Of a stretch of 64,000 bases of DNA, positions 50,574-59,197 are shown one piece after another (position 1 is the first letter of the stretch; every line of letters begins with the position of its first letter). The notes below the pieces were generated by a model. It was not told where the DNA came from, searched no databases, and was given only the letters and a program-made list of their open reading frames with translations. The stretch lies in the NCBI GenBank assembly GCA_964491485.1, contig CAZBGV010000005.1:5791-69790 (forward strand), given 5' to 3'. This DNA comes from IDS-8 sp964491485 (GTDB lineage Bacteria > Pseudomonadota > Gammaproteobacteria > Steroidobacterales > Woeseiaceae). The translations under genes and the position numbers were made by a program.

Positions 50574-51869
50574 TCACAGGACGTTCTGTGGCTCGGCGAA
50601 ATATCGAAGTGCGAACCTGTCCGGTGAGAACGCGTGGAGCGGGGTGCTGCAGGTCCCCGCATCGATGAGCTCCGCTAACGCGTCACCTACTCCCAGTGAG
50701 ATTCCGAACCCATGCCCACTCATCCCGGTTGCCACGACGAGGCCTGGCAAGGTTTCACCGATTACCGGTATCCCGTCCGGAGTGATATCCACCCGGCACG
50801 CCCATGTTTCGGCTAGTTGTAAGTCCTCTTTGAGCCGGAAGTCGGTTTTCGCAAACTGCATCCCTTTATGAAGTTCGGCCGAATTGGGCGGGACATAGGG
50901 CACTCGAATCTCAGAGTAGCGCGCCGGGTCTGTGCTCAAATAGGCCGCTGTCCAGCGCTGGTTCTCTACGAATCGACGACCGACGTGAATGGAAACGCCC
51001 TTGCGATTGGCCAGATACGTCGGAGCGAATCTTCCGGCGACGCGCAGTGACCTCAGCGTGAGCTCAAAGTCGGCAGGCCTCATCATCCCAAGGGCGATCG
51101 TCAGACCACCGTCCTTGCGGGGCCGAACGAGCACGTCGGGAGTCCATGACGGTATTTGCAGACCATGATTGAACGGCATGGTGCGGCCGACCGAAATCTT
51201 CAGGTCGCTTTGTGGAATCTGGATACCGTAGCGGGACAGAAAGATACCGGTCCAAAGCCCCGCGGCCACAACGGCAACCTTGCACCGCACGGAGAATTTC
51301 TCCGTTTCGATCCCGCTGATGCGCCCCGCCGAGAGCTGCAGCGCCTGAACATGGCAGTTCTCATGGACTTCCGCACCCAGTCTAACCAAGGCTGCAGCGA
51401 TCGCCGGGGCTGCAAGGGTGGGCTCGGCGCGCGCGTCGCAAGGAGTGTAAAGCGCGCCGAGGAAGCCGGGGCGCAGGCTGGGACATATTTCCGCCAGCCG
51501 GTCTCCGACAAGGATCTCGCTATTGATACCGAACTCCCGGGCGATATCGATCCAATCTCGCATGGCCTGCATTTTCTTTTCGTCGCCAGCGATGGCGAGA
51601 TTGCCCGAGACCACAAACCCGGTATCGCCTTCGATCTCACGGTCGATGTCATGCCACCGTTCCAGGCTCCTTATTACCAGCGGCATTTCCCTCGCATCGC
51701 GACCCTGCTTGCGGACAAATCCCGAGTTTTTGCCCGATTGTTCACCAGCGATCCTGCCTTTTTCAAATAGCCCCACCCGGAGACCGCGCCTGGTCAAATA
51801 CCATGCTGTGGCACACCCGATGATGCCGCCGCCGATCACCGCAACGTCGACGGAAAGTTCCTTCTTCAC
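50574..51869 (-). CDS. FAD-dependent oxidoreductase, DAO/PuuB type
   Basis: The 431-residue protein has the FAD motif VAVIGGGIIGCATAWYL, SGKNSGFVRKQGRD, GALYTPCDARAEPTLAAPAIAAAL and the end pattern TPDGIPVIGETLPGLVVATGMSGHGFGISLGVGDALAELI, all of the D-amino-acid-oxidase superfamily. Members include glycine oxidase, sarcosine oxidase and gamma-glutamyl-putrescine oxidase PuuB. With the PuuA-like ligase and aldehyde dehydrogenase genes beyond, an amine or gamma-glutamyl-amine is the likely substrate. The start is GTG at 51869. A perfect 9-bp hairpin lies about 35 bp upstream. Confidence 0.87.
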   Translation of the reverse strand: MKKELSVDVAVIGGGIIGCATAWYLTRRGLRVGLFEKGRIAGEQSGKNSGFVRKQGRDAREMPLVIRSLERWHDIDREIEGDTGFVVSGNLAIAGDEKKMQAMRDWIDIAREFGINSEILVGDRLAEICPSLRPGFLGALYTPCDARAEPTLAAPAIAAALVRLGAEVHENCHVQALQLSAGRISGIETEKFSVRCKVAVVAAGLWTGIFLSRYGIQIPQSDLKISVGRTMPFNHGLQIPSWTPDVLVRPRKDGGLTIALGMMRPADFELTLRSLRVAGRFAPTYLANRKGVSIHVGRRFVENQRWTAAYLSTDPARYSEIRVPYVPPNSAELHKGMQFAKTDFRLKEDLQLAETWACRVDITPDGIPVIGETLPGLVVATGMSGHGFGISLGVGDALAELIDAGTCSTPLHAFSPDRFALRYFAEPQNVL

Positions 51870-51903
51870 GAAGTAGATCGACCCGCTTCAATAACAGATT
51901 GGA

Positions 51904-51929
51904 GAGCCTGGCGTGAGTTGGCCAGGCTC
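51904..51929 (-). promoter_or_regulatory. Perfect 9-bp hairpin upstream of the FAD oxidase
   Basis: GAGCCTGGC and GCCAGGCTC flank an 8-nt loop. It lies in the probable 5' untranslated region of the oxidase transcript, 35 bp before its GTG. It could be an attenuator, an RNA-stability element or a DNA operator. Confidence 0.45.
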
Positions 51930-52059
51930 ATTTGGTTTGGGAAGGTGGAAGCTCGCTAGCACCAAAGACTTTCTATCTTCCCCGCGAACCCGCTCGATGT
52001 CGGACGCTCCCTGAACATCCTTGCAAACGGAGATGATTCTATAGGATTATATTATCAAC

Positions 52060-52076
52060 GGTTGTATGTCACAACC
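52060..52076. promoter_or_regulatory. Candidate MarR operator, site 2
   Basis: GGTTGTATGTCACAACC has perfect 6-bp arms GGTTGT and ACAACC around 5 bp. It lies 32 bp upstream of the cupin start and in the divergent region shared with the oxidase gene. It aligns with the 49697 repeat. Confidence 0.55.
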
Positions 52077-52108
52077 CTTGTTACCGTCTCCTTTCCAGGG
52101 AGCCAGTC

Positions 52109-52462
52109 ATGGTATTGCCAATTCAGTATGCGTCACGTTCTCCGGTCGTGACGGAGAAGTACGCTCCTTCCGAATTGCTCGTCAAGGGGAACCCGAAACA
52201 GATCCTGGAAAGTTATTTCGTGTCGGACGACGGGAGGTTCAGAACCGGAATATGGTCTGGCGAACGGGGAGCGTACCGCCTGGAATTCGGCGCGACCAAG
52301 CACGAGTTCTTTTTGGTGCTCGACGGTCATGTTCGCGTCACACCCGATGGAGGACCCGCTTCGGACTATCGAGCCGGCGAAGCCTGCGTCATACCCGCCG
52401 GGTTTCGAGGTGTATTCGAGATTGTCGAGAGGGCGAGGAAGCACTACGCCATTTACGAGTGA
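52109..52462 (+). CDS. Cupin domain protein (DUF861 type)
   Basis: A 117-residue single cupin with TGIWSGERGAYRLEFGATKHEFFLVLDGHVRVTPDGG and GEACVIPAGFRGVFEIVE, the pattern of ureidoglycine-aminohydrolase-like cupin_3 proteins. Such cupins are often found with PuuB/DAO-type oxidases in amine-degradation loci. Function is not known. It leads a long plus-strand gene row and has the MarR-type repeat 32 bp upstream. AGGGAG is a clear ribosome site. Confidence 0.82.
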   Translation: MVLPIQYASRSPVVTEKYAPSELLVKGNPKQILESYFVSDDGRFRTGIWSGERGAYRLEFGATKHEFFLVLDGHVRVTPDGGPASDYRAGEACVIPAGFRGVFEIVERARKHYAIYE

Positions 52463-52507
52463 GCCTGTAGCGACCTCAACCACGTGCGACTTGGACCGGA
52501 GAGGGGA

Positions 52508-54202
52508 ATGAAGAAGCTGATCAACACTGTCGCTACAACGGTTGACGACATGCTGGAGGGATGTGTCGCGGTCTCGACATCCCTGGCGATTCTCGAGGGC
52601 CACAGGGTCGTGGTCCGGTCAGATTTTCAATCGCTGCGAGACTCCGGAGCCGTCGCGCTAATATCGGGCGGTGGGTCCGGGCATGAGCCGGCGCACGCGG
52701 GGTACGTTGGTCGCGGCATGCTGACCGCGGCGGTCTGCGGGGAGATTTTCACCTCACCTTCGACGGATGCCATTCTCACGGCTCTTCGGACCGTCACTGG
52801 ACCCGCGGGGGCGCTACTCATCGTCAAGAACTATACGGGAGACAGGCTCAACTTCGGCCTGGCAGCGGAGATTGCACGCTCCGAGGGCATGCATGTCGAA
52901 ATGGTAGTCGTCGAAGACGATGTAGCTCTGCAAGGCACGGAAGCGGTCGGGCGGCGCGGGATTGCAGGCACAGTCCTTGTCCACAAGGTTGCCGGCGCTG
53001 CAGCAGAGGCGGGCCGGTCGCTCGGTGAGGTGCGGGACGCCGCCCTGAAGGCCATCGCGAATATCGCCACCATGGGCGTCGCCTTGCGGCCCTGTGTCGT
53101 ACCGGGTTCGAACCGAACGAGCTTCGAGCTTGGGGAGAGTGAGATCGAATTCGGCTTGGGTATACATGGAGAAAGCGGACGATCGCGCGAGAAACTCACC
53201 ACTGCCGCGGAAGTGGTGGACCGTCTCGGCTCGGCCGTTTTCGATGCCCTCCGGCTTGCTCGCGGTGACCGCATAGCGCTGATGGTGAACAATCTCGGCG
53301 CAACACCTCCCATGGAGCTGGCGATCGTTGCCAGGGAAGCTTTACGGGCTTGTCATCGAAGAGGGCTCGAGACCGCGCAAGTCTGGGTGGGCACCTTCCT
53401 CACCGCACTCGACATGGCAGGTTGCTCGATCACGGCGATGAAGCTGACTCCTCCATTGGCTCGAGCTCTCGACGCGCCATGCGAGGCGCCCGCATGGCCC
53501 GGACAGAGTCATACCGACGCCGGCATTCGACGTATTTCGCCGCCGGATGCGAAGGGTGCGAACCGTCATGTCTCCAGGGGGCCGGCCCTGCCGGAGCTCA
53601 GAGTAGCGCTAGGCGAAGTGGCCCGCGCTCTGCAAGAGGCCGAACCTCGTTTGACCGAGCTGGACAGAGCTGCCGGAGATGGTGACCTTGGCATCAATCT
53701 TGCGCGTGGTGCTAACGCGATCGAGCAAGCATTGAATCAGCTCACTGAAAATCACCCAGCAGACGTGCTGAAGGATCTGTCGGATCTCGTCAGGCGAACC
53801 GTTGGCGGCACATCCGGCGCGTTGTATGCAGCCGGCCTTCTACGGGCGGCCACCGTACTCGAGCCGCACGATGCTCCACTTCCCGCACACTGGGCAGAGG
53901 CGCTGGCTGAAGCAACAACCACGATATCGCGCCTGGGTGATGCCGGCGTAGGCGATCGGACAATGCTCGATGCCTTGGTACCGGCCGCCGATTCGTTAGG
54001 CTACCGGCTGACCGACGGTACGCGCAAGGCACTGCAGGCAGCCATTGCTGCGGCTGAAGAGGGGGCAGCGTCGACCGCAACTATCGTCGCCCGGCGTGGC
54101 AGGGCAAGTTACCTCGGCGAAAGGATCATCGGCACACGCGATCCCGGAGCGGAAGCAGTGTGTATTTGGCTTGGTGCGATCGGGCGCTCGCTTGGCGCCT
54201 GA
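52508..54202 (+). CDS. Dihydroxyacetone kinase, fused DhaK-DhaL (ATP type)
   Basis: The 564-residue protein joins a DhaK domain (about 1-325) with ISGGGSGHEPAHAGYVG (His59) and the substrate-binding His220 in GLGIHGESGRSREKL, and a DhaL domain (about 360-564) with the Mg-ADP aspartates of AGDGDLGINLARG (Asp391, Asp393) and GGTSGALYAAGL. It phosphorylates dihydroxyacetone or similar trioses with ATP, producing triose phosphate. The ATG at 52508 follows GAGAGGGGA. It fits glycerol or triose breakdown along with the glycerol kinase gene downstream. It could also act on an analogue such as erythrulose. Confidence 0.92.
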   Translation: MKKLINTVATTVDDMLEGCVAVSTSLAILEGHRVVVRSDFQSLRDSGAVALISGGGSGHEPAHAGYVGRGMLTAAVCGEIFTSPSTDAILTALRTVTGPAGALLIVKNYTGDRLNFGLAAEIARSEGMHVEMVVVEDDVALQGTEAVGRRGIAGTVLVHKVAGAAAEAGRSLGEVRDAALKAIANIATMGVALRPCVVPGSNRTSFELGESEIEFGLGIHGESGRSREKLTTAAEVVDRLGSAVFDALRLARGDRIALMVNNLGATPPMELAIVAREALRACHRRGLETAQVWVGTFLTALDMAGCSITAMKLTPPLARALDAPCEAPAWPGQSHTDAGIRRISPPDAKGANRHVSRGPALPELRVALGEVARALQEAEPRLTELDRAAGDGDLGINLARGANAIEQALNQLTENHPADVLKDLSDLVRRTVGGTSGALYAAGLLRAATVLEPHDAPLPAHWAEALAEATTTISRLGDAGVGDRTMLDALVPAADSLGYRLTDGTRKALQAAIAAAEEGAASTATIVARRGRASYLGERIIGTRDPGAEAVCIWLGAIGRSLGA

Positions 54203-54328
54203 CGACCAACGGATGGGGGAGCAAACGGTTGTTTTTTCTTCCCATATCCTGTTGCTTGTTGAGACCCAGATTCTCGATACGCCCGCCGGCTCCGAGAGAG
54301 CGCTAAGAACAGATGGGGGTACTTAAAC

Positions 54329-55282
54329 ATGACCGTGCATTCATCCTCTCGACGCACCTTTCTCAGAAGTGCTGGCATTGCCCTTTCCGCATCCATGTTG
54401 CCAAGCCTTGCGCGTACTGGAAGCCGTCGCCCTTACCAGACAATCGACACACATCGAATCCTTAGCTGCAACATCCGCGTGGCGCTCGACACTGACGAGC
54501 AACGTGGGTTTGGATGGTCGACACGGCGCGATGTGTGCATCGAGGTAATCCGCTCGTACGAGCCAGACATTGTGTGCACCCAGGAAGTGCTCCGCATCCA
54601 GAATGAGGACCTGAAGCAGGCGTTATCCGGCTTTCAAAGCCACGGATTCGACGGCCCCGAGATGCTCGCGAACCCCGACGGCTACCACTTTATCTCCAAG
54701 AACGTGATCTATTTCAATCGCTCCCGGTACGATCAAGTGTCCGCTGGTGGATTCTGGCTGTCCGAAACGCCCCATCTTGCCGCATCAAAGTCGTGGGGTA
54801 CGGCGAGGGCACGCCAGATAAACTGGGTGTGGCTACGCGACAAACATACCCGGGCGCAATTCCGGGTGCTGGACGTCCACCTGGATCATCTTGAACAGGA
54901 AGCGCGCATGCAACAAGTCAGGATGCTTCTCCGGGAAGCCGATCTGTACCCCAGTGAGTTTCCTCAAATCCTTGCCGGCGACTTCAACGTCGACCGAACC
55001 AATACCGTCTACCGCGAGATGAGCGAGGCTGAATGGCACGACACCCACACGGAGAAGCATGGCGATGCTGATCCTGGCTTCACGTTTCATGAATTTCGGG
55101 GTCGGAATTTCCCGAGCTTCCGGCCTCCTGAGCGAATCATGGGAAAGATTGATTTCATTTTTAGAAAAGGGAACGTACGCACGATAGACGCGTCAGTAAT
55201 TCGAGACGAGATCGGAGGGATATACCCGAGCGATCACTATTTTGTCCTCGCCGAGCTTTCCCTGCCTGGGGATCTTCCATGA
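54329..55282 (+). CDS. Tat-exported endonuclease/exonuclease/phosphatase-family protein
   Basis: The 317-residue protein starts with a twin-arginine signal (SSRRTFLRSAGIALSASMLPSLA) and has the EEP active-site blocks: SCNIRVALD, DIVCTQEV, LDVHLDHLEQEARMQQ, ILAGDFNVD, and the closing IDFIF and PSDHYFVLAEL. Secreted family members are phosphodiesterases such as sphingomyelinase C or nucleases. The setting beside phospholipase C and triose-using enzymes suggests a phospholipid or phosphodiester substrate. It overlaps the next gene by 4 bp. It is separated from the kinase by about 125 bp. Confidence 0.88.
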   Translation: MTVHSSSRRTFLRSAGIALSASMLPSLARTGSRRPYQTIDTHRILSCNIRVALDTDEQRGFGWSTRRDVCIEVIRSYEPDIVCTQEVLRIQNEDLKQALSGFQSHGFDGPEMLANPDGYHFISKNVIYFNRSRYDQVSAGGFWLSETPHLAASKSWGTARARQINWVWLRDKHTRAQFRVLDVHLDHLEQEARMQQVRMLLREADLYPSEFPQILAGDFNVDRTNTVYREMSEAEWHDTHTEKHGDADPGFTFHEFRGRNFPSFRPPERIMGKIDFIFRKGNVRTIDASVIRDEIGGIYPSDHYFVLAELSLPGDLP

Positions 55283-56406
55283 CCACCGCATCGCAAGTGC
55301 CCTTGTCCTCCCGCAACGTACTGACGTTTACCGGCGCGATAGTAGCTTACCTGATTGGAGCCGGAGTGGCGTCCGGACAAGAAGCCCTCCAGTTCTTCGC
55401 TGCCTTCGGAGTCCGTGGTGCGATAGGCGCTGGCATCATGGCGCTTCTACTGTACGTATGGTTCAGCGCCACCATCATGAGTGATGGCCAGAAGCTGAAA
55501 CTGATGTCATCGAACAAGATTTTTGCGCATTACTGCGGAAGGCACCTTGGTCGGTTTTTTGAAGTATATGCACCGCTTTACCTCGTAATGGTGTTCATGG
55601 TGATGGTCGCCGGGGCCGGTTCGATTCTCAACGAGGCATATGGCTTCCATCCGCAATTGGGACGCCTCCTAATGGTAATTGCGGCACTGATCACGGTCTT
55701 GATGGGGCTGAAAAATGTGGTCAACATCGTTGCGAAGCTCGGGCCACTCATAATCGCTTTCGCTATATCCATAGCCTTGGCCAACATCGCTCTTAACCCT
55801 TCCGGCATTGCCGAAGCAGACGCCGTAATGCAAACAATCTCCGTCCCTAAGGCTGCGCCTGCCTGGTTCATCTCCGGCCTAATTTTCCCGGCTACCGGCT
55901 GCGTGCTGGTGGCCCCGTTCCTGGCTCAGCTTGGATCGATGGCCAACAGTCAGCGTGAGGCGCGGATTGGCGGCACGCTGGGTGGCGGTGCCTTTATCAT
56001 CGCTGTCATCACGATGTGCTTCGGGCTACTTGCAAGTATTGGTGAGCTTTACGCGCAAAACATTCCAACGTTGTTTCTCGCAAAGAACTGGAATGCTGTG
56101 CTGGCTCTGGCCTTTATGGTTGCCATCATGGCGGCGGTTTACACCACATCAGTTCCGATGCTATGGCTCAGTGCTAATGCGATCGCACCAGATGAAGGAA
56201 CCACGCGTTTCAGGGTATGGGTGTTTGCGATCGCAATCGTTGCGTTTATTGGCGGCCAGTTCCCTTTCGCAAAGCTGGTAAATGTTCTTTATCCGCTTTC
56301 TGGTTATCTCGGTTTGTTCTTGTTCGCAAGCATTCTGCTGCGCCAGCTGCGCGACTTATTTCGGCGCCTTCGCCGGGAGGCGGCGGATCTGCGCGAGCGC
56401 ACGTAG
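55279..56406 (+). CDS. YkvI-like membrane transporter (LeuT-fold)
   Basis: A 375-residue protein with about ten membrane helices. Helix 1 has the unwound AYLIGAGVASGQEALQFF that is typical of YkvI-type proteins, which resemble amino-acid and nucleobase LeuT-fold carriers. Later helices include MVFMVMVAGAGSILNEAYGF and AIMAAVYTTSVPMLWLSANAI. It probably imports the small-molecule substrate of the downstream enzymes. It overlaps the EEP gene in ATGA. Its DNA is notably AT-richer than that of the sugar locus. Confidence 0.85.
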   Translation: MTTASQVPLSSRNVLTFTGAIVAYLIGAGVASGQEALQFFAAFGVRGAIGAGIMALLLYVWFSATIMSDGQKLKLMSSNKIFAHYCGRHLGRFFEVYAPLYLVMVFMVMVAGAGSILNEAYGFHPQLGRLLMVIAALITVLMGLKNVVNIVAKLGPLIIAFAISIALANIALNPSGIAEADAVMQTISVPKAAPAWFISGLIFPATGCVLVAPFLAQLGSMANSQREARIGGTLGGGAFIIAVITMCFGLLASIGELYAQNIPTLFLAKNWNAVLALAFMVAIMAAVYTTSVPMLWLSANAIAPDEGTTRFRVWVFAIAIVAFIGGQFPFAKLVNVLYPLSGYLGLFLFASILLRQLRDLFRRLRREAADLRERT

Positions 56407-56500
56407 CAATACGCCCGTCTTGGGTACTGGGCATGGCGTTCTAAATGGTGTCCGTCGGCAATTCGACGATGGAATCGCAATGTAGGAGGAGTCGGAGGCA

Positions 56501-57592
56501 ATGACTCAGAACCAGAATGTCGCGGTGTTGGGTGGTGGTCACGGCGCGCACGCAATGGCGGCGGACTTGGTCTCGAAAGGCTTTCGCGTAAATCTTTTTG
56601 AGATGGAACGATTTCGGGAGAAGGTTCAGCGCGTTCTGGACTCCGGCCAGATTGAAGCGGTGGGTGAGCTAGAGGGGCACTTTCGCCTGAATAAAGCGGT
56701 GCTCGACATCGACGAAGCCATTGCTGATGTGCGTTACATCTTAATTGTCACACCTGCATTTGCGCACCGTGAGTACGCCAAGCTGCTCCGCGGTCGTGTT
56801 CGTGCCGATCAGGTACTGGTCTTTTACCCCGGAGCGTTTGCGTCACTCCTCTTCAAATCGGAGTTTGGTGATGCTCCCCTTCCGCTCATGGCGGAGGTCA
56901 ACAACCTGCCTTACGATGCGCGCCTGGTGGGGCCGGGTCGCGTCGCGATCCATGGACGTAATCCCGTCAACATCGCTTTGTTTCCAGCGAACGCGGGGTC
57001 AGGCCTGATCGATGACCTGCGTCGCTTGCATCCGTTTGTAAGAGTTTATTCGGACGTCATCGAAGCCGGATTGAGCACGGTAAACCCGAGCATCCATTCC
57101 GGGCTTTGCCTCCTGAGCGTCACCGCCATAGAAAACTCGGCCAAGCGTCCATTCTTTCTATACGAGCATGGCGTTACACCCGCGTCCTGCCGCCTGGACG
57201 TTGCCTTGGACCAGGAGCGAAAGGCGATCGGCCGAGCCTTTGGCCACGACCTCACACCGATTGAGGACTTTTCCGGTATGGCGCCGGGCTACACATGGCA
57301 GGATTTCTACATGGCAATCCACGGAAACATCTCGCTGACGCCAATTTCCGGTCCGCATAGTATCGAGGACCGCTACTTCACCGAGGATACGCCCTTCGGC
57401 CTGGTGCCATGGAGCCACCTTGCGCAGCTGGCGGGCGTCGAAACGCCGATCATCAGCTCTATCATCACCATTTTCAGTGTCATTCACGAAAGGGACTGGT
57501 TAGCGGTCGGGCGCAATTTGCGGGAGCTCGGGCTGGACGGCATGCGACCGGAAGAAATAATCCAGTTTGTCCGAACAGGCACCGCTTCCTGA
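56501..57592 (+). CDS. NAD/NADP octopine/nopaline (opine) dehydrogenase family protein
   Basis: The 363-residue protein has an N-terminal Rossmann domain starting VAVLGGGHGAHAMAADLVSKGF and a C-terminal opine-dehydrogenase domain with STVNPSIHSGLCLLSV and LDQERKAIGRAFG. Opine dehydrogenases couple an amino acid and a keto acid by reductive amination, or reverse this. In this island it may open an N-(carboxyalkyl) amino acid. A strong GGAGGAG ribosome site precedes it. Similar genes sit beside YkvI transporters elsewhere, as far as I recall. Confidence 0.82.
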   Translation: MTQNQNVAVLGGGHGAHAMAADLVSKGFRVNLFEMERFREKVQRVLDSGQIEAVGELEGHFRLNKAVLDIDEAIADVRYILIVTPAFAHREYAKLLRGRVRADQVLVFYPGAFASLLFKSEFGDAPLPLMAEVNNLPYDARLVGPGRVAIHGRNPVNIALFPANAGSGLIDDLRRLHPFVRVYSDVIEAGLSTVNPSIHSGLCLLSVTAIENSAKRPFFLYEHGVTPASCRLDVALDQERKAIGRAFGHDLTPIEDFSGMAPGYTWQDFYMAIHGNISLTPISGPHSIEDRYFTEDTPFGLVPWSHLAQLAGVETPIISSIITIFSVIHERDWLAVGRNLRELGLDGMRPEEIIQFVRTGTAS

Positions 57593-57732
57593 ACTAAATC
57601 CGTGCTTCGGGCGGCGGTGAACGCAATCGGACTTCTTGCTCGGGCTCCGCGGTATGGCTCAGGCGGGCTGCAGAGCTCCGGCAATTCCCACTGCAGTCGT
57701 AGACGCTTCAGGCAGGGGAGCCGAATTTAGGC

Positions 57733-59148
57733 ATGGCGATTCTTGCGCTGGACCAGGGCACCTCGGGGTCGAAGGCCGTTGTAGTCGATCAGGAGGGTAT
57801 CCACTCCGTCGTCGAGAATCCCATCCGCCCGAAGTATCTGAGCCGTGGCGGCGTCGAACAAGATCCCGAGGAGATCTACAACTCACTCGTCGACGCAGGG
57901 AAGAAGGCCGTGGCGCAGGCAAGCCTGCCGATCGACGGTGTCGCCTTGGCTAATCAAGGAGAGTCCGTTCTGGCCTGGGATCCAGAGACCGGAAAACCTC
58001 TGACGCAGTGTATCGTATGGCAGGACAAGCGCTCCGAGGCGGTCACCGAGCGTCTTTCGGAGCACGCCCGGCGCATTCATGAACTCACCGCGCTCGTCCT
58101 CGACAGCTACTTCACTGCTCCCAAGCTCGTCTGGGTACGCGAGAATTTGACACGTGAGGGAGTCGTAACGACTACGGATGCCTGGATCGTGCATCGCCTG
58201 ACCGGCGAATTCGTCACGGATAGCTCGACGGCCTCTCGATCGCTTCTCCTGGACGTCGACAAGGTGGAATGGAGCGGGGAATTGCTGCAGATCTTCGGCC
58301 TGCGGGACGAACGACTTCCGCGCGTTGTGACCTCCGACGAGATTGTCGGTGAGACCACGGTCTTCGGCGACGCCGCACCGGTCGGCGGGCTGATGGTGGA
58401 CCAGAGCGCAGCCCTGCTGGCCGAGGGCTGTTTGGAACGCGGCGAAGGCAAGTGCACGTACGGCACCGGTGCCTTCCTGCTGGTCAACGCGGGCAGGAGG
58501 GCTCCACGTTTCGACAACGGCCTGACAACCTCCGTAGCGTGGACACTGCGAGGCGATACCTCGTATTGCGTTGACGGCCAGATCTACACGGCCGGTTCGG
58601 CCGTGCGCTGGATGCAAGAGTTGGGCATCCTCGATGATCCCAACACCCTCGATGATATCGAGGCCGAATCCTCTGAAGGAGTTCTATGCGGCCCATCCTT
58701 CGCAGGGCTTGCAGCCCCGTGGTGGCGTCCGGACGCGGGCGCGTTTCTCACCGGCATGCGACTGGCGACGGGCAAGGCGCAGATCATACGGGCTGTCCTG
58801 GAGGGCATATCCGCCCAGGTTGCAGAATTCGTGGAGCTGGTCCAGACCCAGCTTGGAGCGCCACTGCAGCGCCTCAAGGTCGACGGTGGCCTGACCCGCT
58901 CCAGGGTCATGATGCAGATTCAATCGGACCTTTTGCAGGTCCCTGTAGAAACCTACCCTTCGGCGCACGCGACGGCGCTTGGAGTGGCGGCAGCGCTTCG
59001 TGTTGCACTCGATCCCGAGCTCGATGTGCGTGAAGCCGTTTATCCCTGGCAGCCAGAGGCCACCTATCTGCCCCGGATCTCAGCCGATGCTGCACATGAA
59101 TTTCGCCGTCGCTGGCAGAAAGCCGTGCAGGCAAACATGGACTTCTGA
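57733..59148 (+). CDS. Glycerol kinase-like FGGY kinase
   Basis: The 471-residue protein has the FGGY ATPase blocks: ILALDQGTSGSKAVVVD, GVALANQGESVLAWD, CIVWQDKRS, GTGAFLLVNAGRRAP and KVDGGLTRSRVMMQIQSDLL. This is very like GlpK in the N-terminal and central blocks, though shorter than the 500 residues of classical GlpK. It phosphorylates glycerol or a related polyol. It heads three genes whose products form a glycerol-3-phosphate oxidising set. GC content rises here compared with the previous genes. Confidence 0.82.
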   Translation: MAILALDQGTSGSKAVVVDQEGIHSVVENPIRPKYLSRGGVEQDPEEIYNSLVDAGKKAVAQASLPIDGVALANQGESVLAWDPETGKPLTQCIVWQDKRSEAVTERLSEHARRIHELTALVLDSYFTAPKLVWVRENLTREGVVTTTDAWIVHRLTGEFVTDSSTASRSLLLDVDKVEWSGELLQIFGLRDERLPRVVTSDEIVGETTVFGDAAPVGGLMVDQSAALLAEGCLERGEGKCTYGTGAFLLVNAGRRAPRFDNGLTTSVAWTLRGDTSYCVDGQIYTAGSAVRWMQELGILDDPNTLDDIEAESSEGVLCGPSFAGLAAPWWRPDAGAFLTGMRLATGKAQIIRAVLEGISAQVAEFVELVQTQLGAPLQRLKVDGGLTRSRVMMQIQSDLLQVPVETYPSAHATALGVAAALRVALDPELDVREAVYPWQPEATYLPRISADAAHEFRRRWQKAVQANMDF

Positions 59149-59197
59149 GTCTGCGCAGCATGGAGTTTTCGTCATTGTGCTCAGTGCAGGTTCCCTC

